Shown: in pieces, positions 21,749 to 31,789 of the stretch | Numbering within the stretch: the first letter of the stretch is position 1 | Layout: each line of letters starts with the position of its first letter | Assembly (NCBI GenBank): GCA_001566295.1 | Contig: KQ964259.1 | Coordinates: 677,936-741,935, forward strand | DNA length: 64,000 bases | Direction of reading: 5' to 3' | Origin: Microdochium bolleyi | Taxonomy: Eukaryota > Ascomycota > Sordariomycetes > Xylariales > Microdochiaceae | Notes under the pieces: model-generated | Told to the model about the DNA's origin: nothing | What the model saw: only the letters and a program-made list of their open reading frames with translations | The model's database searches: none | Program-made: the position numbers and the translations under genes

Positions 21749-23298
21749 CTAATGGTTGATTTGACCCAGGACAACTTCCATTCTGCTGCCATAGTCAGGA
21801 AACCTTGTCAAGGAGCACGGAACAGATGAATAGCACTTACCGTCGCAGACCCTCCGTCACAATGTGTCTCTCCTGGGTATACACTATTCTGAACCACCCC
21901 CAGCCGCCATGCTCCTCCTTGGGATGCAAGAAGACGCCTGCGTCTAAGAACTTTTGCGCAAGGGCGAACTCAGGGTCTTGCTCTTCCTTGCCTTCCGCTG
22001 TGCTTTGTATCGTAGTCAGAAATGGCGACAAGTCGACGTAAACAAAGAAGCCGGCGATTGCGGACACGAAGCTGATGCCCATCCTCGTCAACCCCGCCGT
22101 CACGAACGCGTACGCCTCGCCGATCTTGCGGCGAGATTCGGCGAGGAAGGCGTTGCACCAATTTCTGTCCTCAAGTATGGCACTGAATATGGCGACGGAG
22201 GCGCCGGAAGGATTGTGGAAGCGCATCGCCATCTGGACAACGTCGAGCACGCGAGGACTGCGCGTGATGATGCAGCCCAGCCTCAGACCGGCAGCCCCAA
22301 AGTCCTTGCTGAAACCGTATGTTACGTGTAGCAGTCGGTCATCGATGACGCCCGGCTCGATGGCTAGGACCGACGTAAAGTCCGGCAGCTTCGGGTCGTC
22401 GGTACTACGAAAGACAGATGACCCGTATATTTCGTCGCTGATGAGGTGGATCTGGTGTTTTTGACAAAACCTCATAATCTCCACGAGCGTCTCCCGGGGG
22501 TAGCACCGCCCGACTGGGTTATGGGGGTTGATGATGAACAGGGCGCGTACCCTGACTGGGGACGCGGCCATTGCTCGCTCGAATTTGTAGACGACCGGCG
22601 GATCGAAGGCGTTGCACCAGTTTGTGTCGTCAGCGTAGACCATGCTGAGACCAGCCTTGTTTCCAAAATCGAGTTCCAGCCGCCCGTAGGCAGGCCGAGA
22701 GGTCAAGATGCCATCACCCAGGTCGCCCACTGCCCAGCCGAGGATCTCGTGCATCGCTGTCGCTGCGCCTGTGACGCGGATCTCGCTGCCATTCAGAGCT
22801 CTGGCAGGCTTGAAATGCTCGTTCAGGTGCTGGGCTATCAGGATGGGCAGCCTTGCTCCGCCAGCTGTGCTGTACTGGTAAGTCAACGCATCTTGCGGTA
22901 TGCGGACCTTTGAAGCTCGCCATGGTCAATACATCTCGGTGGTACATGGAGGAGGAAGGGGGGGGGGGGGGGGGGGGGGGGGGCAACGGCTTGCCGAGCC
23001 TTGTTAGAAAGGGAGACTCACTTTCTCACAGGTAAACTTGTCGAGCTCCGGGTGAATCAGAGTCTGGCAACATGGTCAGTCCAGCGAGTCAAGACTCGGA
23101 ATTACCCGAGGCAACCACAGAATCCGAACGACTCCTTGGTCTGGAGATGCGACATGAACGTACATTCTCAGCAGTGGCAAATGTGACAAGGCCATCGGGG
23201 CTGTTCCGCGGCGAGTATGTGCCTCTTGGAGCCCATCGCCAGGGCACATCGAGAGCGTGGATGAGTTTCGACGCTCGATCCGAAATTTCGGCGGCCAT
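21749..23298 (-). CDS. ACC-synthase-like PLP-dependent aminotransferase (class I/II)
   Basis: Four minus-strand exons: 23298-23164, 23063-23022, 22907-21841 and 21785-21749 (426 residues). Key features: FATAENTLIHPELDKF across the first splice, YSTAGGARLPI, the NPHNPVGRCY motif near residue 187, SDEIYGSSVF near residue 216 (Asp and Tyr contact the cofactor) and the Schiff-base lysine in GFSKDFGAAGLRLG at about Lys260. This is the ACC-synthase-like fold. In fungi such proteins may be ACC synthases, C-S lyases or ordinary aminotransferases. The last exon was inferred because the frame stops inside a perfect GTAAGT donor at 21840; using it adds 13 residues and closes the frame. Intron 2 contains a 26-base poly-C run on the sense strand. 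Confidence 0.85.
22958..22983. repeat. poly-G homopolymer (26 G), intronic
   Basis: A run of 26 G on the plus strand, that is poly-C on the sense strand, inside the second intron of the PLP enzyme gene (23021-22908). It lies about 38 bases after the donor. Exact length may be unreliable, since long homopolymers are hard to sequence. Confidence 0.85.
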
Positions 23299-23788
23299 GT
23301 TGAGGTGAAGTTTGGGGAGGAAGAAGCCCAGTATACAAAAGAGAAGGAACGGCGAGTTTTAAAGAGCACCTCGGCGCCATCAGTTGCAACGCGTGTTTCC
23401 CTGCTCGTCGCTTCGTCAGAACCAACTCGTGAGAATGTAGGTAATGCTGCTATTGGCCAGTCTCCCAAAGGGATAATGCTGGAGGAAGAACCCTGGGGGG
23501 AACTGACCCCGCCGGAAGCCGCAAAAAGTGGGTACAGGCATGGGGTGAAAGGCGGGGCGGGGAACTGTCGTGCACGCACCACCACCCAGCTCGAGTGGCT
23601 GGTCTATTCCCGATTCTGATAATGCTGAACTTTGACCAGAGCATCGAGCCACCCCGTTGTCTTGTGCCGGAATGAACGATTACACCCACAATGACACGTC
23701 CTACCCGTTGTTGGCCACGGGTCTTGACACTCTCGGCCCCAGACACGGATTGTGCCTTGCATCAGATTCCCACAGTCGCCCGCCGCCA
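23299..23788. promoter_or_regulatory. divergent promoter: PLP enzyme / zinc-less regulator
   Basis: A 490-base interval between the divergent starts of the ACC-synthase-like enzyme and a fungal transcription-factor-like gene. Shared control is likely, but no specific site was identified by eye. Confidence 0.5.
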
Positions 23789-25604
23789 ATGGCAGGCAAC
23801 GATTTCACCTTTGTCAGCCAGAGCGGCCATGCCGACCAAGACACGCAAGCGACCAACAAGTTCGTCCGGTCCCATGTCATGCGCGCCTATAAGCGCCAGC
23901 AGAAGGCGATGATGCGCAAAGGCAGTGACAAGGTGCAAAGTGCCAAGACGACGTCTCCCTCCAGGGGTCCAGAAAGTTCCGACGGGTACTCCGACTTGAC
24001 ATCGCCGTCTACAGACATTACTTCTCTGACAGAGACAACGAGAGCGAGTCTTCCCCGGCAGACCGAAGGGACTGGCCGAGGTCAAGAGACCTTTGCTGCC
24101 ACGATGTTGCTCCGGCGTTACAGCCACCCGCAGACATGGCTGGACGGCGTGCCGGATCCCTTCGCCAGCCTTCCCATACAGATGAATCGTCGCTCGTTCA
24201 CGCTGTTACAACAAAGTAAGCGCAGTTTAGATTGTGTATCCTCCCCAGTTCATACACCCGCAGGCCTCACACAGTCTCTGCCCATAGACGCGTCAGCACC
24301 CCTGCGCACGTCGGTTCACGCGGACCCGGACGGCAGCTATAGAAGAACCTGCAGCAAGGACCCCGCATGGCTGTTCATGCATCTTTACTATGCAGTCCAG
24401 CGCTTCGCCCAGCAAAACCACGGAGCCAAGGCCAAGAGTGAGGTCGAGGCAGCTCAGTACCTGTCGCGATCTCAGTCCGCCATCGGCAAGAGCATCTCGG
24501 AGTCGCCATGTGCAATTGATGACTCAACCATCGCAGCCGTGGCATGCCTGGCCAACATCGAGGTGAAAAGTGCCCATGTCCGCACTCGCAACCTACGCCG
24601 GCATGCTAATTGTTCTCAAGAACCTCAACGGCCGTTCCGCTACTGCTTGTGTGCACATGAATGGCCTGAAGCGGATGGTGCAGATCAGAGGGGGGCTGTC
24701 GAACCTGGGCATCCATGGCACCATCCGGCGCATGGTTCTGTGGCAAGTCGTCCGTCCCTGGCTGAGCCGCGCAGTGAGAATTTGAGCTAAGTAACAACAC
24801 CCATCCAGGTCGGATTTACTTACCAGCCTGAGCCTCAAGATACCTCCTCACTTTCCGCTGGTACACAACGAGTCTCTCAAGCCGTTGTGGGAGTTCGTGC
24901 CGGCAGGCTCGCAAGTCTGGCTCGCTCGCTACCACCAGGTAACAGAAGACACCCTCCCCGTAATGTTGGACACCATCACCACACGCAGCCATTGCATCAG
25001 TATCAGCCACCTACTTGTCACTATGCATCAACTCGCCGTCTTTCTCGCCGCTCACAATGACTGCGAAGTCCTGCCGTTGGCGGCTGACTATCCCGACAGA
25101 GTATACGAGGTCGAGCACAACCTCTCATTGGCCCTTTACGACGACCAAGTCATTGTTGCGGATACCGGTGACGATAGAAACGGTGAGAGCAAGGTTCAAG
25201 TCGGCCAGCTGTTGCTGCACGCTGCACTCTTGTTCGTATACTCGCATCTGAGGCAGACCCCAGTTGGCGGGCCCATCCGGGCGGCGTTGCTCTCGCGCCT
25301 CGTGGGGCTGATGAATGGCATGGATCTCGTGCGTCTTTCCCTGACCTTCAAGTCGGCGGTAATTTGGGCATTGCTCGTGGGCGTCTCGGCCACGCCGCAC
25401 CCTAACTCGTTGTTGGTGAAGGCCCTTCGGCAGGTGTGCGTCGAGAATGGGGTTCGGTATTGGTGGCAGTTGACGGACTTACTGGAATGTGTGCCGGCAT
25501 TCGTCGATTACGAGCGCGCATCAAGATGTGCCGTCCTGCTATGGCCTGCAGCCGATGATAAACGGGCTAGAGCACATGGGCTTGATCCAGCAGACCTTGT
25601 ATAA
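23789..25604 (+). CDS. fungal transcription-factor-domain protein lacking a Zn2Cys6 cluster
   Basis: Four exons: 23789-24215, 24288-24562, 24621-24742 and 24809-25604 (539 residues). The N-terminus (FTFVSQSGHADQ, then RSHVMRAYKRQQKAM) is the typical opening of a fungal group with a regulatory helical domain (Fungal_trans_2 type) but no Cys6 cluster. The central part shows DDSTIAAVACLANIE joined to NLNGRSATACVHMNGLKRMV and QIRGGL, the hallmark of this domain. The third intron has a GC-AG boundary (GCAAGT...TCCAG, 24743-24808): only that donor rejoins MVLW to SDLLTSLSLKIPPHFP in frame. The gene diverges from the PLP enzyme and may regulate it. DNA binding is not evident; it could act as a cofactor. 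Confidence 0.78.
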
Positions 25605-26379
25605 CAATCTCGAAATCTCAAAGGATCTACCGCTGAGACTCCATAATAGCTGCAGAAAGTCTAGTCTCGCTGTCAGCAACCCCTGTGGGCCTCGCTCCAG
25701 TGTAGGCATAAAACGGAGATGGAAATCGCCGAGAACTGAATACGGTATCTTTGTAGCCCCAAGGTATCTTTGTCGTAGCCGACATTAAACACAAAATCCA
25801 GTGCAAGTTATCCACACTAACGATCGGTCAAAGACTAACGATTGGTCAAAGAACATCGTTCGGAGGTCGAAGTGTAGTCTAGAAGTAGTGTTGCAGCATC
25901 CCTCTTAAGTATGCCTCCTCGTTCGTGATGGTGGCATTGTGACTGCCGTTGAGGGACCGGAGTTGTACTGTGAAACAGTCGAAATTTACATGGACGGCTC
26001 ATGAAGCGCTCCCATACCGTGCTAGTTTCCCCAGGCTGGAAAGGGAATTACACAGCCCTGTGAAAGCTCGTCCAAATGCCGCTGCTTCATTCCTTAACAC
26101 TGCATGGCTGGCCTCAGCCACAGTCTGGCCAAGCCCCCAGTAAGCTGCCAATCAAGGTGCAAGAGGAGGGAGGGGTACGGGCTTACATGCATAGTAGAAA
26201 GGGCACATCTGCGCCTTTTCATCAGACTCCTATGGCGGCCTCCAGGCCGCAGATTTCTTCACCGGGCAAAGCTTGAAGCACCGGCGGCCTTTCGTCTTCC
26301 AACATCCACATCTTAGACCACAAGACACCGCATTCTTTTGGGAGGCTTCTCTTTCGAATCTACACTTGCGTGCTTGAAA
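25605..26379. other. intergenic region with a short tandem duplication
   Basis: About 775 bases between two same-strand genes. It contains two adjacent 18-base copies of ACTAACGATYGGTCAAAG (25816-25833 and 25834-25851, one mismatch) and a repeated GGTATCTTTGT around 25743 and 25762. No ORF with recognisable similarity was seen. Confidence 0.55.
25816..25851. repeat. two-copy 18-bp tandem repeat
   Basis: Unit ACTAACGATCGGTCAAAG followed directly by ACTAACGATTGGTCAAAG, one C/T difference. It lies about 530 bases upstream of the C2H2 protein start. Confidence 0.9.
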
Positions 26380-28995
26380 ATGGTCACCACGTTCGGTGCA
26401 TCGAGTTCCCCATCGCAGAGGACGAGCTCCAATTCGCCGTCGCCTTTTCGACCGGCGACAGGCTACGCGGAGCAGGAGTTTGGGAGACCATCCTATGAGA
26501 CCCCTGATCAATACCAAGGTGGTTTCCGCAGAAGCCCAACATCAAGCAAGCCCAGCAGCCCGCACGCACAGCAACTGCCGACAACACGCAGCAGTGTCTC
26601 ACCGACGCCGCTCTTCAAATACTCTTATCAGCCGTCTTCACCCACGTTCAGCAGACCACGCGTCAGGAAGGCAGTTTCAAAGAGCTACCGCACACAACAA
26701 TCGAGAGATCAAGGGCTGAAGTATGGGACAAGCAAGGGCAACGAGAACGGCACTGGACCTGCACCCGAAAAGTCTCAATCTGTCACGACGCACACTGATC
26801 CGAACAGGAACGCAACTGCCACTACATCCTCATCCGTCCGATTGGCAACGGAGGAGGATGCGCGGCGCTGCAACATACCAGCAGGATACTCATTGAAAAA
26901 CTGGGACCCCTCAGAGAGACCGATACTTCTTCTGGGCAGCGTCTTTGATAGCAATAGTCTCGGCAAGTGGATCTACGACTGGGCAGTCTACCAGCATGGC
27001 CCGAGGAGCCGAGTCGCAGACGAGGCTGGGGAGTTTTGGCTTTTACTGATTCAACTCTACGGCAAAGTTCGGAGAGCGGATGACGTGGTTTTGCGCGTCC
27101 GCCTCGCGGAAGAGGCAGAACTGCTGGAGGACTTCATCGACTCTGGAAACCGGTTAACGGAGAAGATCTGCCGACTGGTCAAAGACTGCGAGAAAGCCAT
27201 GTTGAGAGCCGAAGCCTTTTTCGAGAAGCAGAAGCCAGCAAAACAGGATTCCCCGGAGCATAAAAAAGATCAGGAAAGCCACGACACATCCAAGATGGAC
27301 TTCTCATGGTCAGCATCAGACACGTCAAAGCGCAACAATCGTCCCGTGATGGGCAAGAAAGCAAGCGCTGCGTTCGTGGATACCCTACTCGGAGACGACG
27401 AGCTCCCAGCGAAGACACAGAAGCTGATGCTTTCTTTGAGGCTTTTTTCCCTCCGCTTTGATGCCAATTGCGAACAAATCTTGTCCGATCCGCAGGCTGT
27501 GCGGAGAACGATGGAGCATTGTACAAAAGACTCCCAGGATCAGAGTCCCCTTACATCTGGAGACCCTGGCGTCACGAAAGACGAAAAGGCTCATCCTACA
27601 TCTTCAGGCGAGCCACCTGCGCAGACTCCGCAGGATACATCGACCCCTTCTTCACCTTCAGCAGCCGCAATAACCTCAGATGACACAGACGACGATACGG
27701 TCTGGGATCTACTGCCCTTCTCGAACCCCAGTGGCGACTTGATGCTTCACAAGGGCCATCCATTTAATCAACAACTGCCAGGTCTTGTGGATGCTGCAGT
27801 CAGACAATACACAGCCTGGCGCAGCCACAAGGAGTGTACTCAACCTTCCACAACAGGCAAGAGGCGACGGGGCACTGACGGAGAAAACAGTGGCCGTGCG
27901 GGAGGAGTCAGCAGCCGCCGTGGACTTGGCAAAGACAGCCAACGCGATGGAGATGATGACGAAGAGGAGGGCGATGAGAGCAAGAGTCGGAAACGGGCCC
28001 GTGGACCTAGCTCAGGAGACCAGCCCGAGCTCGACGACAACAACGCAACGCTTGCGTGTCCATACTACAAATACAACAAGCTTCGACACGATCGCTGTCT
28101 CTACCTGCAGCTCAGACGCATCAAAGACGTCAAACAGCATCTGCGCCGAGCTCACAACCAACCCCACTTCTGCCCAATCTGTGGCGTCGCCTTTGCTGAC
28201 TCGAGAGACGATCTGAACGAGCACCTGATCGCTCGCACGTGCGAACGGCGGGAGTTCCAAGTGCCAGAGGGTGTGACGGACAGCCACCGGGCAAAGTTCA
28301 CACAGCGAGTCGCGAGAACGCTCAGCCTCTCTGAGCAGTGGTTCACGGTCTGGGACATCTTGTTCCCCGGGCAGCCGCGGCCCGAGTCCCCGTTCGTGGA
28401 GGGCCCTGTGGCCGAGGTGTCGGCCGAGGTAATCTTGTGGTGGAACCGACATGGACGAAGTGTCGTGTCGGACCACATCGAAGCTAATGGCGGAGCTGAA
28501 GAGTTCGAAAGACGTGTGAGGAACTACGAGAGAGACCTCGCCACCTTGTTTGTGACTGTTGGCCGGGATTTGCTGGGGAGAGTTGTCGACAGGATGAGAG
28601 CGGGTCACGAATCCGGCGATGCGGCAACTCGTGACAGTCCTGTCGCCTCCGAGAAACACGCGACAGCGGAAACACAGACAGCACTGGGTGGCTCTTCTAC
28701 CTCGGCAGAGGCACCATCGTCATCTCACGTTTCGCGAGACAGTTTGGACGAGGAACGAGAGTTTGGCAAAGCCCTCGATCGGGCATTCGCGCCTGTGGCA
28801 GCTGTCGCAGCAATCGCTGGACATGACGAATGCGCTGTCCCATGGCAGAACGGTCAGAGAAGCTCGTCTCCAGTCTCTCTCCTTGAAAGGAAGGCTAACG
28901 TGGCCGCTGAAGCCGAACCAGGTTTCGAGTTCTCAGCAGGGGCGCTGCCCATGTGGTGGGAAATGCCAGGTTTCGAGATGGATAGCTTCACGTAG
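26380..28995 (+). CDS. large C2H2-type zinc-finger-like protein (fungal NLR-associated style)
   Basis: A single exon of 871 residues. Residues 1-150 are Ser/Pro-rich and probably disordered. Around residues 170-280 there is a conserved helical block with SERPILLLGSVFDSNSLGK, WIYDWAVYQHGP and AGEFWLLLIQLYGKVRRAD. Residues 490-550 are acidic/basic low complexity with a KSRKRARG nuclear-localisation-like stretch. Around residues 557-625 comes the fungal C2H2-like module: CPYYKYNKLRHDRC, LRRIKDVKQHLRRAH, FCPICGVAFADSRDDLNEH and a final Cys. The ATG at 26380 follows TTGAAA; the frame upstream has no ATG. The helical block recurs in fungal C2H2 and signalling proteins of unknown function. A nuclear regulator is likely, but this is inference. 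Confidence 0.82.
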   Translation: MVTTFGASSSPSQRTSSNSPSPFRPATGYAEQEFGRPSYETPDQYQGGFRRSPTSSKPSSPHAQQLPTTRSSVSPTPLFKYSYQPSSPTFSRPRVRKAVSKSYRTQQSRDQGLKYGTSKGNENGTGPAPEKSQSVTTHTDPNRNATATTSSSVRLATEEDARRCNIPAGYSLKNWDPSERPILLLGSVFDSNSLGKWIYDWAVYQHGPRSRVADEAGEFWLLLIQLYGKVRRADDVVLRVRLAEEAELLEDFIDSGNRLTEKICRLVKDCEKAMLRAEAFFEKQKPAKQDSPEHKKDQESHDTSKMDFSWSASDTSKRNNRPVMGKKASAAFVDTLLGDDELPAKTQKLMLSLRLFSLRFDANCEQILSDPQAVRRTMEHCTKDSQDQSPLTSGDPGVTKDEKAHPTSSGEPPAQTPQDTSTPSSPSAAAITSDDTDDDTVWDLLPFSNPSGDLMLHKGHPFNQQLPGLVDAAVRQYTAWRSHKECTQPSTTGKRRRGTDGENSGRAGGVSSRRGLGKDSQRDGDDDEEEGDESKSRKRARGPSSGDQPELDDNNATLACPYYKYNKLRHDRCLYLQLRRIKDVKQHLRRAHNQPHFCPICGVAFADSRDDLNEHLIARTCERREFQVPEGVTDSHRAKFTQRVARTLSLSEQWFTVWDILFPGQPRPESPFVEGPVAEVSAEVILWWNRHGRSVVSDHIEANGGAEEFERRVRNYERDLATLFVTVGRDLLGRVVDRMRAGHESGDAATRDSPVASEKHATAETQTALGGSSTSAEAPSSSHVSRDSLDEEREFGKALDRAFAPVAAVAAIAGHDECAVPWQNGQRSSSPVSLLERKANVAAEAEPGFEFSAGALPMWWEMPGFEMDSFT

Positions 28996-29447
28996 ACCAC
29001 GTCTGCAAGTCATACTCCGGGAGTCGTTGCTGCAAGGTATGTTTGCTCGTCACGAGTCTATGAGACGGGAAGCATGCCCGCCCGCCCGCTCTGCGTAAGA
29101 TGGCCGGTGGCAAAACAAGGGGCCGAGTCAGGGACCAACCAACAAGTGGTGGGGCCGGGCAGGCAGGCAGGCAGTCAGCACATAGCAATATGTCAGCACT
29201 GTCAGTTCCAGAGCAGTTCACCGTCAGTGTTGGTTGTTGGTCGTTGGTCGCAGTGTCGCAGCTTATCAAACCCTTGTCTGCTTACGCGTAGTTGGTTGCT
29301 TGCCGACCGTCTTGGATTTGTCCCCCATCTCACGGTCCCGATGTTCATTTTTAAACTTTCGCATCCAGCTTGGTTTCCTTCACTCCCACAGTGTCGTGAG
29401 TTGTAACGGCCTTGACACAGCTCCGTAAAGCCAGCCTCACCGCCGCA
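28996..29447. other. intergenic region with a GCAG microsatellite
   Basis: About 450 bases between two same-strand genes. It contains GGGCAGGCAGGCAGGCAG (29157-29174) and a TTGGTTGTTGGTCGTTGG tract, and should hold the promoter of the hemerythrin-like gene. No coding potential was recognised. Confidence 0.55.
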
Positions 29448-30328
29448 ATGACAGCAAGACCATCCGAGGCGACGTGGGCCGACGAGCCGTTTGCGCTCAT
29501 CCCGACGCCATCGCAGCGCATCAAGGATGACCACAGCTACGTCTTTGTCGCCTCTGAGATGGCCCACGTCCACAACACTCTCATCCGCGGCCTGAATGCC
29601 ATCCTCCTGCAGGGCCCGCACGTCCCAGATGCCAGCGATCCCAAGGACTACAACCAGACCGATGTCCAGGACTTGCTCTACTACGTACGGTGCTGGTGCG
29701 AGATGGTCAACCACCACCACGATGTCGAGGAGGCCTTCATCTTCCCCGAGCTCGAAAAGTTCAGCGGCCAGCCAGGACTCATGGAGGATCCCCGCCACCA
29801 GCACTCCCTCTTTCACGATGGCATGGAGCGTCTGCTTGCGTATGCCACAGCCACCACGCCTGCCGAGTATCGCTGGCTGGGCGACAGCGGCATGAAGCAC
29901 ATCATCGATTCCTTCAGCAAGGCCCTGACTGATCATCTGTACGCCGAGATCGAGGTGCTGCTGAAGCTCGGCCACCTCGACAGCGAGGGGCTCAAGAAGA
30001 CGTGGATCAAGGCAGAGGATATTGCCAAGGCCAAGGGTGGCCTGAGCCTGCTGGTAGGACACTTTGCTCCCATGACATCTCACCTCTTGGCTAGCGGTGC
30101 TGACCGCGATGTGATTAGTACACGGTATTCCCCTGCGTGCTCGGGTGTGCAGACAAGACCTACGAAGGCGGCAATGATTTCCCGCCGCTACCCTGGATCA
30201 TGCCGTATCTGGTCAAGTACTGGTTCGCTCGCGGCGTGGGTGCTTGGAGGTTTAACCCATGTGACTTTTTCGGGCAGCCTAGACCGCTCTGCTTTGGACC
30301 GCACTCCGGCGAGTACACAGGACCTTGA
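29448..30328 (+). CDS. hemerythrin-like HHE-domain protein
   Basis: Two exons, 29448-30053 and 30119-30328 (271 residues). The four-helix hemerythrin/HHE fold is indicated by spaced metal-ligand motifs: EMAHVHNTLIRG near residue 41, NHHHDVEEAFIFPELE near residue 87, HDGMERLLAY near residue 124 and a DHLYAEIEVLLKL helix near residue 163. Such proteins can bind a di-iron centre or heme, and in fungi occur near oxygen or nitric-oxide-related functions; the role here is unknown. The C-terminal exon (TVFPCVLGCADKTYEGG, then PLPWIMPYLVKYWFARG) is typical of a fungal subgroup ending in a conserved WRFNPCDFFG block. Both splice sites are GT-AG and the frame closes. Confidence 0.87.
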
Positions 30329-30599
30329 CACCAGACTGTCTCGGATGTCACCTAATTTTGCTAGAATAGTAGGCGCAACATCATGGAATCATCAGATGAT
30401 ACGAAAGTCCCTCTCCTCCCGGTCCTCTGGGCTAAGACTGTCATTCAATACCACTCCATCAACGTACGAATCTCAAACCAGATGCCATCCATGCTGAATG
30501 CCATTTCGCTTGACCTATCTCAGCACCACAGGAACACTGCAATTGTAGAATACACACACGTAGTCACCCACTCGTCCTTCCTGTGGGAGAAGGCCGACC

Positions 30600-31594
30600 A
30601 TGATGTCGCCAGTGGACGTAGCGCGCTTCAATTCGGCACGTACGGCAGTCCCAGACAGCGTCCCTGACAACCTCTAGAAACTGTCTGACGTCCTGTGGCG
30701 GACACAATGTCATTCATTTCTCCACGTCGATGCCGTTGAATAAGTCCCAAGGAATCTGGCTGCTTGACTCGGGGCACTTTTCTGGCTGTTGTGAACCAAG
30801 CTGGAGCAAATACGCGAATGCCGGCGCATATGATGTGTGTGCAGGGCAGCCTCCCTTGTCGCGATCTGCACAGAGTATGCGCCATATTTCTGGCGGCGCG
30901 CTATTCCCAATAGGCGGACCGAGGTTTGGAAGGGCCATGACGAGTATCCTCAAGCAGTCTGCGGAAATGATGGCACTGCCCATCCTGATCGATGCCCGCG
31001 TCACCCGACCGAGGATGTGCCTGCTATATTGACGGATCCACCGAAGACAGGTTTGCCCTGGTCCGAGCCGCCATGTACAGGGCCACTGTCGGCGACAAAG
31101 TTGGCGGTCACTCGAGGGATCAAGCTGTTGTTGCTGGAGGCGGGTCGGTCATCTCGGACACCCTTGACAAGTGGCCTTGCGTGATGTTGAAGACTCGTCC
31201 TCTGTGACGGATCCTAGCAAAGCCACGAGAGCGGAGCCACGTAGGATAGGAGGGCCGATCGGCATTGGTGCCCAAGGGCGGCACAAGATATCTGTCGAGC
31301 CCGACCTGGCGCAGTGCTGAATGAAGTCCGCGTACACCTCTTCCGAGCTCTTGAGATAGTCTGGGACGATTTCTTGCGGCACCGATAGACCATCCCACAC
31401 CTGAACGTCGCTTGCCATGTTGAGAAACGCATAGACCGCGTCTCTTTCGTCCGTGGTGTTGGTATACGTTGCCGCAGCCACAAGCTCTTCGAGAGGCAGA
31501 TTTCTGTGCGGTCCGGAAGGGGATTCCATTCCCACCAGATGTCTCTCAAGTAAATCGAAAGTTTGCTCGCAGGAGACTCTCGGAGGTCTGTCAC
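30600..31594 (-). pseudogene. HET-domain (het-6-like) pseudogene fragment
   Basis: Minus-strand remnants in several frames match the middle and C-terminal parts of het-6-type heterokaryon-incompatibility proteins. In order: SIYLRDIWWEWNPLP (near 31560), then in another frame LEELVAAATYTNTTDERDAVY and VYAFLNMASDV (31500-31410), YLKSSEEVYADFIQHCARSG, ILCRPWAPMP; later PPEIWRILCADRDKGG (near 30900) and, after another frame change, VRQFLEVVRDAVWDCRT (near 30680). At least two frameshifts and several stops separate these pieces, and the N-terminal HET core is absent. HET proteins trigger cell death on non-self fusion; this copy cannot encode one. Confidence 0.7.
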
Positions 31595-31789
31595 AAACCT
31601 CCAGAAAGCATTACTAATAGATGCTTATTGCAAAAGCATGTCTGCGTTGACCTTCGCCCGAATATAGGTCACCGCTGACGTTACCTACATGGAGCTCAAG
31701 CAGCCGAACTGATTCGGCTGAAGAACTGTGTAAATCTTGGTGGCGGCTTGTTTACTGACATCCGCCTGCTGTCAGCGTACAATGGCGTT

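Noticed and set aside
24887..25030. Additional intron at GTAACAG in the zinc-less regulator
   Set aside because: No acceptor downstream keeps the reading frame; reading through preserves a sensible protein.
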